A stretch of DNA of 64,000 nt from Gynuella sunshinyii YC6258 (GTDB lineage Bacteria; Pseudomonadota; Gammaproteobacteria; Pseudomonadales; Natronospirillaceae): NCBI RefSeq assembly GCF_000940805.1, contig NZ_CP007142.1, forward strand, positions 4,874,593-4,938,592. The letters run 5' to 3'. The number at the start of each line of letters is the position of its first letter. The stretch's first letter is position 1. The translations under genes and the position numbers were made by a program. Positions 8,196-16,718 of the stretch are shown here, one piece after another. A model generated the notes under the pieces. The model worked only from the letters and a program-made list of their open reading frames with translations, was not told the origin of the DNA and searched no databases.

Positions 8196-9920
8196 ATGAA
8201 AATATTTGTCTCAATTCCAACCCTGTTTATAACACTGTCAACGACCCTGGTGACCATGCCGGTACAGTCTGCTCCCAGTGTTGGTAAAACCGAAGAATCC
8301 ATCATGACCACCGATGCCACAACCTGGTGGGATGATCGCTATGGTGATGGTTATCTGAGTAGCATGTCCTATTCTCAGGATTCCGTGATCAGTTACGGTG
8401 GATGGCAATATGCTGCGTATTACAACCACAACCGCCAGGTGGTGATCAGGCGTCGACAGCTTCCCGGCGGCAACTGGGATAGCCTGACTCTGAGTGATTA
8501 CACACAGACCGAAAACGATAATCACAACAACATTTCGCTGGGCATATCGCCCCTGGATGGTCGTATTCATGTGTCTTTTGATCATCATGACAGCAACCTG
8601 CACTATCGTCTGTCAGTGGCCGGTGTTGCCAATTACCCGAACAGCTACAGCTGGAACAACGCCTTGTTTTCCAGTGTTCAGAGTCACCTGGATAACGGCA
8701 CTATCAACCCATTAACTTATCCGCGTTTTATCACCGCCGGTGATGGCACCATGATATTTGAAGGTCGCATCGGCCAGAGCGGCAATGGTGAAAGCTGGTT
8801 GTGGCGCTATAACAATGACGGTCATTGGACAGAACTCGGCAAGTTTATCGAAAACAGCTACAACGGCGGTGATGCCAATGCCTACTTTTTTGGCATTCAG
8901 TTTGATACCCACAACCGTTTGCATGCTGCCTGGGTATGGCGGGAAAATTTTGGCGGCAACTCCAACCATGACATCATGTACGCCTACAGCGATGATTACG
9001 GTCGAACCTGGCGTAATAATGCCGGGAGGCTGGTAGCGGTCACGGGTCAGTCTTTTATCACCCGGGATTCTGATGTAAAAATATGGACCATTCCCACCAA
9101 TTCCGGGCTGATCAACCAGGAAGCCATGGTCGTGGATCTGCAGGGGCGCGTACACGTTTTAGCCCGCAGAGATATCGACGGTAGCAACAGACAGGTTCAT
9201 TACTGGCGCGACACCCGCGGTCAGTGGTCGCAAATGGACACCGGCATCAAAACCAAGATCTGGGATAACCGCTCCAAGCTTGCGTATGATAAGGATGGCA
9301 ACCTCTATGCCATCATGCCGAATATTCAGATCGCTTCCGCCTCCGCAAACAAGCACTATACTGACTGGACCGTCGTCAATCTGGATGACAACAGCCGCTA
9401 TACCCATTCAGAACCTCTGATCGATTTTTATGGCCTCAAACAAGGTCGGGATGAATTGTACGTGTACGCTCAGAAAGGCACCGTCAAACAGACATCCGGC
9501 GACATTGCCATTCTCAAATATCAACTCAATGGCCGTCCATTCCAAGGTTGGTCTCTGTGTGCCAATGAAGGTCAGCAATGTGAATTCAGCGGTACCCGTG
9601 AGGTTCGCTATGGTTATGATGGAACCTATAACAGCGGTACGTTTACGAATGCTACAGAGTGCAACAACAGTGTGTTCGGAGATCCGATTCGCGGAGTTGA
9701 AAAAACCTGCGAAATCCAGCTAAACCAGGATGAAAGTGCACTACCATGGATTTATTGTGCCGGTGAGAACCAAACCTGTCAGTTTCAGGGTATCCGTACA
9801 GTTCGTTACGGCGCTAATGGCCACTATTTTTATGGTCAGCACAGTGATGGTATCAGCTGCAGCAACAGCGCCTTTGGCGATCCTGTCAGTGGTGAGTGGA
9901 AGTCCTGTTACTATAAATAA
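8196..9920 (+). CDS. Secreted BNR-4 repeat protein, possible polysaccharide lyase
   Basis: A 574-residue exported protein with a signal peptide (cleavage near VQSA, residue 26). Residues about 40-440 form a BNR_4-type seven-bladed propeller with Asp-box-like turns (SDDYGRTWRNN) and a conserved patch NHNNISLGISP / GRIHVSFDHHDSNLHYR. The same fold includes ulvan lyases of CAZy families PL24 and PL25, whose catalytic residues include histidines; the His-rich patch here is compatible but not proof. Residues 451-508 and 517-574 are two copies of a four-cysteine module (VRYG core, FGDP, terminal Cys). Lying right after the rhamnose operon, it may depolymerise a rhamnose-containing polysaccharide such as ulvan or rhamnogalacturonan; this is inference. 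The ribosome site is weak. Confidence 0.65.
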   Translation: MKIFVSIPTLFITLSTTLVTMPVQSAPSVGKTEESIMTTDATTWWDDRYGDGYLSSMSYSQDSVISYGGWQYAAYYNHNRQVVIRRRQLPGGNWDSLTLSDYTQTENDNHNNISLGISPLDGRIHVSFDHHDSNLHYRLSVAGVANYPNSYSWNNALFSSVQSHLDNGTINPLTYPRFITAGDGTMIFEGRIGQSGNGESWLWRYNNDGHWTELGKFIENSYNGGDANAYFFGIQFDTHNRLHAAWVWRENFGGNSNHDIMYAYSDDYGRTWRNNAGRLVAVTGQSFITRDSDVKIWTIPTNSGLINQEAMVVDLQGRVHVLARRDIDGSNRQVHYWRDTRGQWSQMDTGIKTKIWDNRSKLAYDKDGNLYAIMPNIQIASASANKHYTDWTVVNLDDNSRYTHSEPLIDFYGLKQGRDELYVYAQKGTVKQTSGDIAILKYQLNGRPFQGWSLCANEGQQCEFSGTREVRYGYDGTYNSGTFTNATECNNSVFGDPIRGVEKTCEIQLNQDESALPWIYCAGENQTCQFQGIRTVRYGANGHYFYGQHSDGISCSNSAFGDPVSGEWKSCYYK

Positions 9921-9957
9921 ATAGGAAAAACAGCTTCACTTCAGAAAGACCTACAGA

Positions 9958-9982
9958 TCCCCGGAGACATCGTACCCGGGGA
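9958..9982 (+). terminator. GC-rich hairpin after the BNR protein gene
   Basis: TCCCCGG pairs with CCGGGGA (7 bp, 11-nt loop) 38 nt after the stop codon. It is followed by AACTTCCTT, not a clean U-run, so intrinsic termination is possible but weak. Confidence 0.4.
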
Positions 9983-10081
9983 ACTTCCTTGTCAGCCCTC
10001 CGTTTGTTTCCATCCTTCCAGAAACGGAATGCTATTTCACTGCCCCGCCAATATCGGTTGAAAAAAAAATTATATTTTTTG

Positions 10082-10110
10082 GGAACTTTAAGATTGCACC
10101 GCAGTCAAAG
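10082..10110 (+). promoter_or_regulatory. ECF-sigma (RpoE-like) promoter for the buf operon
   Basis: GGAACTT at 10082-10088 and TCAAAG at 10105-10110, separated by 16 bp, fit the RpoE/AlgU-type pattern (GGAACTT, about 16 bp, TCNNA). The elements lie about 70 bp before bufA. No canonical sigma-70 pair is evident in the same place. Control by an ECF sigma factor would suit a metal-stress operon; no sigma gene is present in the window. Confidence 0.55.
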
Positions 10111-10178
10111 TTTGTGTTGCCACATCTGTGGAACGAAATAATAACTGACTCCATCGTTAACATATTAAGGATTTCAAC

Positions 10179-10439
10179 ATGAACAATTCTCGTAACAAAC
10201 TGACCGGTGCTGCTCTGGCGATCGCTGCTGCTTCTCTGTTTACCACAACTGCACTGACGTCTGGTCTGGTCTCGGCCAAAAGTGCGGAAGTACAGTGTTG
10301 GGGCGTAAATACCTGCAAAGGTCATAATGACTGCAAAACAGCCAGTAACGACTGCAAAGGCATGGGCAGTTGCAAAGGTCAGGGCTTCCTGAAAATGGAT
10401 AAAGATCTTTGTGCAAACCTTGGCGGAACGGTTAAGTAA
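10179..10439 (+). CDS. bufA: Bufferin precursor BufA (DUF2282)
   Basis: An 86-residue precursor with an N-terminal signal-like segment (AALAIAAASLFTTTALTSG, to about residue 32) and a short cysteine-rich core: CWGVNTCKGHNDCKT, NDCKGMGSCKGQGF, then a final Cys before LGGTVK. This is the DUF2282 pattern of bufferins, ribosomal peptides modified on cysteines and exported to bind copper. It is the first gene of bufA-bufB-bufC. The order and the proteins match the minimal set: precursor, DUF692 modifying enzyme and DUF2063 partner. No DoxX-type membrane gene is attached downstream, unlike some buf operons. The ribosome site (AAGGA) lies 7-11 nt before ATG. Confidence 0.9.
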   Translation: MNNSRNKLTGAALAIAAASLFTTTALTSGLVSAKSAEVQCWGVNTCKGHNDCKTASNDCKGMGSCKGQGFLKMDKDLCANLGGTVK

Positions 10440-10470
10440 CGAACTTTTTTGTTATTTGGAATATCGATAA

Positions 10471-10505
10471 CGCATTCATGTCCGCTTTAATAAGGCATGA
10501 GTGCG
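10471..10505 (+). promoter_or_regulatory. Hairpin between bufA and bufB
   Basis: CGCATTCATG (10471-10480) pairs with CATGAGTGCG (10496-10505), with one G-U pair and a 15-nt loop, and no U-run. It sits 32 nt after the bufA stop. A structure here could protect a short bufA transcript so that precursor is made in excess over enzyme; this is inferred from position. Confidence 0.4.
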
Positions 10506-10549
10506 TCGGTTTCATACCATGAAAACCAATATGGCGAGAGTACAGCATC

Positions 10550-11395
10550 ATGCATGAACGTCCAGAATTCGCGGGCTATGGTCTTGGTTTACGCCCCGAC
10601 TATTACTCCGAGATACTCGATACCCGGCCACCGGTGGACTGGTTCGAAATCATCAGCGAAAATTTTATGGTGGAAGGCGGCAAACCATTACACTTTCTGG
10701 ATCGCATCAGCGAACTGTATCCGATTGCGATGCATGGTGTGTCACTGTCCATCGCTTCAACTTCGCCACTGAATTACGATTACCTGGCCAGACTGCAGAG
10801 ACTGATTGACCGGGTCAATCCGCTATGGGTATCTGATCATTTGTGCTGGACCGGACTCAGTGCCCACAACTCCCATGATCTGTTACCCATTCCCTACAAT
10901 GAAGAAAGTGTTCGTCATGTGGCAGAACGGGTTCGTCAGGTACAGGATATTCTGGGACGGAGAATACTGCTGGAAAATTTATCCAGTTATGTCAATTTTA
11001 ACACCTCGGATATGGATGAATGGTCATTCGTGTCCACCGTGGCTGAAGAGGCAGATTGCTGGTTGCTGCTGGATGTGAACAACATTTACGTCAGCGCCCG
11101 TAACCATGGCTTTGATCCTGTGGCTTATCTCAATGGTATTCCTACCGACAGAGTGGCGCAGTTTCATGTAGCCGGCCATTCCGACTATGGCGATTATGTC
11201 ATTGATACCCACGATGCGCCGGTCAGCGATCCTGTCTGGCAGCTGTACCATCAGGCCGTTCAACGGTTCGGAAAAGTCTCTGCAATGATCGAGCGGGACG
11301 ATAATATGCCACCTCTGACTGAACTGATGTTCGAACTGAGTACTCTGCGCGAAATCGGCGAACATGCCTCACTGTCATTCATCAAAGCAGGTTGA
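10550..11395 (+). CDS. bufB: DUF692 bufferin-modifying enzyme BufB (MbnB family)
   Basis: A 281-residue DUF692 TIM-barrel protein, the family of the multinuclear iron oxidase MbnB. It starts GYGLGLRPDYYSEIL, carries VDWFEIISENFM, and has the conserved iron-ligand segments SDHLCWTG, LLENLSSY, LLLDVNNIYVSARNHG and QFHVAGHSD, ending with IERDDNMP. Such enzymes oxidise cysteines of the BufA precursor to thiooxazole-type groups with the help of the BufC partner. It follows bufA by 110 bp and is separated from bufC by only 4 nt. The start ATG at 10550 has a weak GAGAG ahead of it; an in-frame ATG further upstream was not found. Confidence 0.9.
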   Translation: MHERPEFAGYGLGLRPDYYSEILDTRPPVDWFEIISENFMVEGGKPLHFLDRISELYPIAMHGVSLSIASTSPLNYDYLARLQRLIDRVNPLWVSDHLCWTGLSAHNSHDLLPIPYNEESVRHVAERVRQVQDILGRRILLENLSSYVNFNTSDMDEWSFVSTVAEEADCWLLLDVNNIYVSARNHGFDPVAYLNGIPTDRVAQFHVAGHSDYGDYVIDTHDAPVSDPVWQLYHQAVQRFGKVSAMIERDDNMPPLTELMFELSTLREIGEHASLSFIKAG

Positions 11396-11399
11396 TCTT

Positions 11400-12209
11400 A
11401 TGGCTTCGACACTCGCCACTCTGCAGCAGAATTTTCTAAGCGCCATCAGTGGGGTACAAAGTACACCGATTGATGCAGTGTTGGATACTGCCACTCTGAC
11501 TGCCGCACAGCGTATGGCCATTTACCATAATGCTTATTTTCAACGGTTGCACGAGGTGTTACAGCAGGATTACCCGACGGTACACAGCCTGATTGGCGAT
11601 GATATGTTTCATCAACTGGCCAAAGACTACACCCTGGCATATCCGTCCACCTACACATCGATCCGCTGGTTCGCAGAGCAGTTACCGGCCTTCCTGGGGC
11701 AGGCGGAGCCGTATCGGCAACACGCTATTCTGGCTGAGCTGGGAGAATGGGAAAGGCATCTGCGGGCAGCGTTTGACGGCGCTGATGCGGTTCCTTTGCG
11801 GCCGGATAGCTTACAGACTGTGGCGGCAGAGCATTGGCCGCATTTACGTTTCGTATTTGTCCCAACCTTCAGACTTTGCGAACACCGGTTCAATACCGTT
11901 GCTGTGTGGCAGGCGCTGAAAGAAGACAGTCCGCCTCCTGAGATTGAGGCCCTGGCCGATAGTGAATATTGGTTGATCTGGCGCTCTGGTCTGCAAACGT
12001 CTTATCAGTCTGTCAGTTCTGAGGAAGCAGAACTGATCCAACAGGTTCAGCAGGGCAATCACTTTGCCGGGCTGTGTGAGCTATTGTCAGATCAGCATGG
12101 TGAACAAACCGCCCAGGTTGCCATTGGCCTGCTGCAGAAATGGATTCAGGCGGAGATGCTGCAAAGTCTTCATCTGACGACTCGGGATTTTGACGCTGTC
12201 GATTTATAG
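11400..12209 (+). CDS. bufC: DUF2063 partner protein BufC
   Basis: 269 residues with an N-terminal DUF2063 domain (about 5-100: [54 protein letters not shown]) and a variable C-terminal domain. DUF2063 proteins were once described as DNA-binding but serve as recognition partners of DUF692 enzymes, presenting the precursor peptide. I start at the ATG at 11400, four bases after the bufB stop codon; a frame start at 11364 would lie inside bufB. The last 40 bp (12170-12209) overlap the 3' end of the convergent chemoreceptor gene, an unusual antisense coding overlap. Confidence 0.85.
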   Translation: MASTLATLQQNFLSAISGVQSTPIDAVLDTATLTAAQRMAIYHNAYFQRLHEVLQQDYPTVHSLIGDDMFHQLAKDYTLAYPSTYTSIRWFAEQLPAFLGQAEPYRQHAILAELGEWERHLRAAFDGADAVPLRPDSLQTVAAEHWPHLRFVFVPTFRLCEHRFNTVAVWQALKEDSPPPEIEALADSEYWLIWRSGLQTSYQSVSSEEAELIQQVQQGNHFAGLCELLSDQHGEQTAQVAIGLLQKWIQAEMLQSLHLTTRDFDAVDL

Positions 12210-13858
12210 CCTATCCTGAAGCCGCCCCAATGACGGCCTTTGACATAAATCGGTACCGACAAATCATGCATGATTTCACCGGTATCACGCTTATAGGTTT
12301 GCAACAAAAACGATTGGGTATGGCTGCCACAGCGTGAGCCGGTGCGATCATCGAAAATACGTTTGGTTCGGTTATGCACCAGATCGTGTTTGTAATCCCC
12401 CGTCAACGGCTGTGAATACACCTTGTTGTGAGTTGGAAAATAGCCGTTGTTATCCACCGCGCCGGCATACAATACTTCCGGATTGCGCTTAAGAACCGCC
12501 TCCTGAATATCTGGCAGACAACGATCAGTAAAGGCATCAAATCGGGTATTGAATTTTTGTGGATTGGTGTTTTTGATCGGTTGATAGTGACGGTCAAACA
12601 AGTCCTGCTCGCTAATGTCTCCTCTGGCGATGGCCTGTTCAAACAAATGCCCGACAGCCACAGCGGTAGCATTCGCTTCTGCCCGGATATCATCATGAAT
12701 AGAGCCGATATTCACTTTGGCGAACGCACCGTATATGTCCTCCGAGGTATCAGACAATGACAGCGCCTGTGAGGAAATTCGGCTGATATCCTGCTCTGTA
12801 TGAACCAGCCGGTCGCGGGTGGATTGAATAATACTGATGATCCGGTGCAGATTATCGCGGTTGCTCTGCAGGCTGCCATCAATCTGTTCGATTTCGTTGC
12901 CCACCTGATCAGAATACTGCGCCATTGCCCGTAACTGATCACCGATGAGATTCGACATACTCACACTTTCATCAATCGATTTCATTAACAGATGGGTATT
13001 ACCCACTGAGTCTTTAACAGCCTGATTGATTTCATTCACGGTGGTGCTGATCTGGGCGGTAGCGCTACTGGTTTTATGGGCCAAGTTTCTGACTTCATCC
13101 GCCACAACGGCAAATCCGCGCCCCTGCTCTCCAGCCCGCGCGGCTTCAATCGCGGCATTCAGCGCCAGCAGATTGGTTTGTTCGGCAATCTCCCGAATCA
13201 TATTGGTGACCTGAGAAATCTCCGCGCCTTTTTTCTCCAGATTCACAATCATATTGGCATTTTGTGAAACCTGCTCCCGGGTAGCATGCATCTGTGGCAC
13301 GATTTTTTGTACCGACTGATAACCGGCTTCATTAACGTCTTTTGCCTTTGACGCACTGGCAACGGCCTGGCGGGTTCGCTCAACAATATCATTCAGCGTG
13401 GCTTCGATATCTTTGGAATTCTCCGCAATCTCCGAGACATCGTTGGCTTCATCATGGAATTTTTTCGAAAGCATATCTGCCGCGAACGAAACCTCCGCTG
13501 CCGAAATAGCAATCACACCACCTTTTTCAGCCACTTTGCGGGTTATGTCGTGATACATTTTCAACTGCCCCGCCGCGTGCCGAAACTGTGGAGAACGCAT
13601 GTTCTCTGTGGTGTGTTTATGAGCGTCAGACCCGTTTGTCATTATTTGATCATATTGGACAGCATCGTCCTGAAACGGAGCCAGAAGCCGGAAATAACTG
13701 ATCAGAAAAGTCAACAGAACACTACATAATGCACTCAGAGATGCCAGCAACCACCCCGGTGAAATAGCCGCCGATAGTACCACTGCACAGATAACAGACA
13801 CTCCAAGTGCAGGTATAAAGACCTGGAGATTGTTTTTATTTATAATTTTCACCGCCAC
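12170..13858 (-). CDS. Methyl-accepting chemotaxis protein with C-terminal sensor-like domain
   Basis: A 562-residue chemoreceptor. Two membrane segments near the N-terminus (about residues 12-52) are joined by a very short loop, so there is no periplasmic sensor. The MCP signalling domain follows (about 100-370), with the highly conserved hairpin tip [20 protein letters not shown]. After it comes a cytoplasmic domain (about 420-560) with [34 protein letters not shown] and [11 protein letters not shown], seen at the C-end of many proteobacterial receptors and probably the input module. It would feed a CheA/CheW array; no such genes are nearby. The gene is monocistronic and converges on bufC with a 40-bp overlap. 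Confidence 0.88.
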   Translation of the reverse strand: MAVKIINKNNLQVFIPALGVSVICAVVLSAAISPGWLLASLSALCSVLLTFLISYFRLLAPFQDDAVQYDQIMTNGSDAHKHTTENMRSPQFRHAAGQLKMYHDITRKVAEKGGVIAISAAEVSFAADMLSKKFHDEANDVSEIAENSKDIEATLNDIVERTRQAVASASKAKDVNEAGYQSVQKIVPQMHATREQVSQNANMIVNLEKKGAEISQVTNMIREIAEQTNLLALNAAIEAARAGEQGRGFAVVADEVRNLAHKTSSATAQISTTVNEINQAVKDSVGNTHLLMKSIDESVSMSNLIGDQLRAMAQYSDQVGNEIEQIDGSLQSNRDNLHRIISIIQSTRDRLVHTEQDISRISSQALSLSDTSEDIYGAFAKVNIGSIHDDIRAEANATAVAVGHLFEQAIARGDISEQDLFDRHYQPIKNTNPQKFNTRFDAFTDRCLPDIQEAVLKRNPEVLYAGAVDNNGYFPTHNKVYSQPLTGDYKHDLVHNRTKRIFDDRTGSRCGSHTQSFLLQTYKRDTGEIMHDLSVPIYVKGRHWGGFRIGYKSTASKSRVVR

Positions 13859-13943
13859 CTCCGCCAGCCGATCACTCTATCAGTGTAGCCAAATTTTCAT
13901 CTTCGGCTTTCCGGCCAAACCCGTCATTTTTATCAAACAGACC

Positions 13944-15056
13944 TTATATTCCACCTAATGACTTTACAATCCATAAATGGAAATGCACATCAGACACAAC
14001 ATAAGTGTCATCTTCCTGTTTCTGCAAGTCGCCAACATCGATCAGTTTTGTCAGTACCTGATTAAGAGATTGTTTAGTAATATCGAAACGTTCCAGACTT
14101 TCTTTAGTAAACAAATTTCTGCCATTGAACACTCCGACCATTTTCAGCACTTTTCGTTGTAAGGCAGAATAGCTGCTGAACAATAATCGGAACTCTTCAT
14201 CTTTCTCCGCGATGATCAGATCGATCACCTGATCGACTGACTCAAACGTCAGTGCCAGCTGATTGGCATACAGCCAATAACCCGTTTGCAGAATTAATTT
14301 GGTCTGACCACGAGTGCGCTCGTACAAGTGCTCAAACACCCCCGGCTCAAACTCAGCCTCAAGGCGCTGCTCGCAATACTGTTTAAATTCCTCCATCTCT
14401 ATACCGGCAATCGAGATGGACGAAGACATGCCATACAAAGGCTTTTGTCGATTGATAAACAGGTTACTGAGTATGCTTTTTTTCGAGCCGGAGAAGACAA
14501 ACGAAATATACTTCAGCTTTTGCAGGTGGGTTCTGAGTATGGCGTCAATCCGTTTGTCTTTGATTTCCGCCACCTGTTGAAATTCATCCAAAGCGATGAC
14601 CAGGGATTTATTATGCTTCTCACAGATACGTTCCGCCCCCAACAAAGCATCTTCTATCAATTCATCAAAATCACGACTCAGGGGTTTGGGAGAGAACTTC
14701 AGAGAACCACTGGCAGTTGGCTGCATTTCAAAGCTTAATCGCTTAAATGCCGACATCAGTTCCTTGGTTTTGCGCTCAATGGAAAACGGCAGAGCTTTGT
14801 AAACAGCCTTATACATGGCAACCGCAACATCATAGGATTCAACACAGGAAAACAAATCAGCAAAGGCATGCAATTTGGTATCCGGCAGAGACTGGAATAC
14901 GTGATATATCAGGCTGGTCTTGCCGTAACGTCGATCACCAAACAACAGCACATTCTTGCCATCCAGAATGAGCTGCCTAAGCCTTTCTGCTTCCTGTTCG
15001 CGGCCAAAAAAATTCTCTGGAGAGGGCAGTTTTTCAAACTGAAAGGGATTTTCCAC
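13944..15056 (-). CDS. Stand-alone AAA/STAND-like ATPase (archaeal ATPase family type)
   Basis: 370 residues. Walker A GDRRYGKTSL lies near residue 40 after the family-typical FFGREQEAERL; Walker B is LVIALDEFQQV (about 165), followed by a sensor-like FVFSGSKKS. A C-terminal winged-helix-like part (about 270-365, ending LWIVKSLGGI) follows. This is the ATPase type of PF01637, found in bacteria as isolated genes of unknown role, sometimes in defence or toxin settings. The start is GTG at 15056, nine bases after GGGAG. It stands alone between the chemoreceptor and the alkylation operon. An ATATAC/GTATAT inverted repeat at 15084-15100 lies in its upstream region. No function is assigned. Confidence 0.7.
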   Translation of the reverse strand: MENPFQFEKLPSPENFFGREQEAERLRQLILDGKNVLLFGDRRYGKTSLIYHVFQSLPDTKLHAFADLFSCVESYDVAVAMYKAVYKALPFSIERKTKELMSAFKRLSFEMQPTASGSLKFSPKPLSRDFDELIEDALLGAERICEKHNKSLVIALDEFQQVAEIKDKRIDAILRTHLQKLKYISFVFSGSKKSILSNLFINRQKPLYGMSSSISIAGIEMEEFKQYCEQRLEAEFEPGVFEHLYERTRGQTKLILQTGYWLYANQLALTFESVDQVIDLIIAEKDEEFRLLFSSYSALQRKVLKMVGVFNGRNLFTKESLERFDITKQSLNQVLTKLIDVGDLQKQEDDTYVVSDVHFHLWIVKSLGGI

Positions 15057-15276
15057 AATCGTTACTCCCGGTAAATAAAAAACATATACTTAGGGTATAT
15101 GCCATTATGTTGACATCCCCAAGATACCGCAAGTAAATATTTATTATTTACCGAAATTCGATACTGAACATGACCAATTCAACTTTCATTATTTGAATTC
15201 AAGCGCAAGATACGAAGTGTTTTCTCTGTCCAGGTCATTAAATTGAGGCTTATCACCATCAACTGGAAAGCAGATT

Positions 15277-16026
15277 ATGAACACTCACACTCGTTTGACA
15301 GCCGATGACCCACGCTGGGCACAGGTCATGGCCAGAGATCCTCAGGCCGACGGACAGTTTGTCTACAGCGTCAGGACCACTGGTGTCTATTGCCGGCCCT
15401 CCTGCCCGTCAAGACGCGCAAAACCGGAAAATGTGGCATTTCATGCCAGCCCGGAAGCAGCTGAGCAAGCAGGTTATCGACCTTGTAAGCGTTGCCGACC
15501 GAATCAACAACCGACCTCCCGACACTCCACCAGACTCAGTTTCAGCATCGGCCAATGTAGTCTTGGTATGGTCCTGGTGGCACAAAGTTTAGAAGGTCTG
15601 CGTGCCATTTTGATGGCAGATGATGCCGAAACTTTGCTAGAAGACCTTAACAACCGTTTCCCGGATACAGCTCTGATTCGGGCCGATCACACACTTGAAC
15701 AGATTGTCACCCAGGTAATCGACCTGATTGAGCATCCAACGGCTCCCTGCACCCTGCCGCTGGATATGCACGGCACGGCTTTTCAACATCGGGTATGGCA
15801 GGCGCTGCAAGACATCCCGGCCGGGCAAACCCAGAGCTATTCCGAAGTCGCCGCCCGTATCAACGCCCCGAAAGCAGCCAGGGCCGTGGCGCGTGCCTGC
15901 GCGACCAACGCCCTGGCAGTGGCCATTCCCTGCCACCGGGTAGTTCGCAGTGATGGCAGTCTCTCCGGCTACCGCTGGGGCATTGAGCGCAAGCAGACTT
16001 TGCTGACCAGGGAGCAGCCAAGATGA
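15277..16026 (+). CDS. ada: Ada-type alkyltransferase lacking the AraC DNA-binding domain
   Basis: 249 residues, about 105 shorter than E. coli Ada (354). The N-terminal zinc domain keeps all four cysteines (C39, C43, C70, C73), with C39 in GVYCRPSCPSR the methyl-phosphotriester acceptor. Directly after it, with no helix-turn-helix region, comes the O6-methylguanine methyltransferase domain (about 90-249) with PCHRVVRSDGSLSGYRWG and active-site C219. The protein should repair O6-methylguanine and bind or repair phosphotriesters, but without the AraC domain it cannot activate transcription in the usual Ada way. It overlaps the next gene by 4 bp (ATGA) and heads a three-gene repair operon. Two Ada-like halves fused by deletion, or an ancestral compact form, are both possible. 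Confidence 0.88.
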   Translation: MNTHTRLTADDPRWAQVMARDPQADGQFVYSVRTTGVYCRPSCPSRRAKPENVAFHASPEAAEQAGYRPCKRCRPNQQPTSRHSTRLSFSIGQCSLGMVLVAQSLEGLRAILMADDAETLLEDLNNRFPDTALIRADHTLEQIVTQVIDLIEHPTAPCTLPLDMHGTAFQHRVWQALQDIPAGQTQSYSEVAARINAPKAARAVARACATNALAVAIPCHRVVRSDGSLSGYRWGIERKQTLLTREQPR

Positions 16027-16718
16027 CCCTGCCAATTCTGGACAGCAAACTGATTCAACAGTCATTGGAGCAATATGGATACGCCCGAATCAGCAGAGTG
16101 CTGACTCCGGAACAATGCCAGCACATCAGCCAGAGCTATGGACAGGCGTCGCTATTCCGCAGCCGAATCGTGATGCAGCGTTACAATTTTGGGGCTGGCG
16201 AATATCAGTATTTCGCCTACCCGCTACCTGCGCCTATCGATCAGTTGCGCTATTGGGGTTATGCGGCTTTGTCTCCCATTGCCAATGCCTGGGCGGACGC
16301 ATTACAGCTCGACCGGCATTTTCCAGAGCAGCTTGATGATTTCCTGCAACGCTGCCATCAACATGGCCAGGTTCGCCCGACTCCGCTGCTACTGCGCTAT
16401 CAGGCCGGTGATTACAACTGCCTGCATCAGGACCTTTATGGCGAGCATGTATTTCCGCTGCAAATGGCCATCATGCTGTCACAGCCCGGTACTGATTTTC
16501 AGGGCGGCGAATTCGCTTTGACCGAGCAACGGCCGCGCATGCAATCGCGTATTGAAGTCGTGCCATTGGCTCAGGGGGATGCGGTGATATTTCCGGTACA
16601 ATATCGCCCGGCCCGGGGGTCAAGAGGTTATCACCGTGTGCAGATGCGTCATGGCGTCAGCCGTATTCATTCCGGACAACGTTACATGCTGGGAATTATT
16701 TTTCACGATGCCAACTGA
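16023..16718 (+). CDS. 2OG-Fe(II) oxygenase in alkylation-repair operon
   Basis: A 231-residue dioxygenase of the prolyl-4-hydroxylase-like 2OG-Fe(II) superfamily (COG3826-type). Iron ligands are apparent as H135 and D137 in NCLHQDLYGEH and a distal His at H204 or H210 (GYHRVQMRHGVSR), with R220 a candidate 2-oxoglutarate contact. Its gene starts inside the ada stop (ATGA) and its own end overlaps alkA by 11 bp, so it is surely co-translated with two alkylation-repair genes. It is not AlkB by sequence, but the setting suggests oxidative dealkylation of bases or a related repair step. That role is inference; its family members are usually left without a function. Confidence 0.8.
   Translation: MTLPILDSKLIQQSLEQYGYARISRVLTPEQCQHISQSYGQASLFRSRIVMQRYNFGAGEYQYFAYPLPAPIDQLRYWGYAALSPIANAWADALQLDRHFPEQLDDFLQRCHQHGQVRPTPLLLRYQAGDYNCLHQDLYGEHVFPLQMAIMLSQPGTDFQGGEFALTEQRPRMQSRIEVVPLAQGDAVIFPVQYRPARGSRGYHRVQMRHGVSRIHSGQRYMLGIIFHDAN

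Noticed and set aside
15084-15100. ATATAC/GTATAT inverted repeat as an operator
   Set aside because: Short and AT-rich, so it is expected by chance; mentioned only in the ATPase gene entry.
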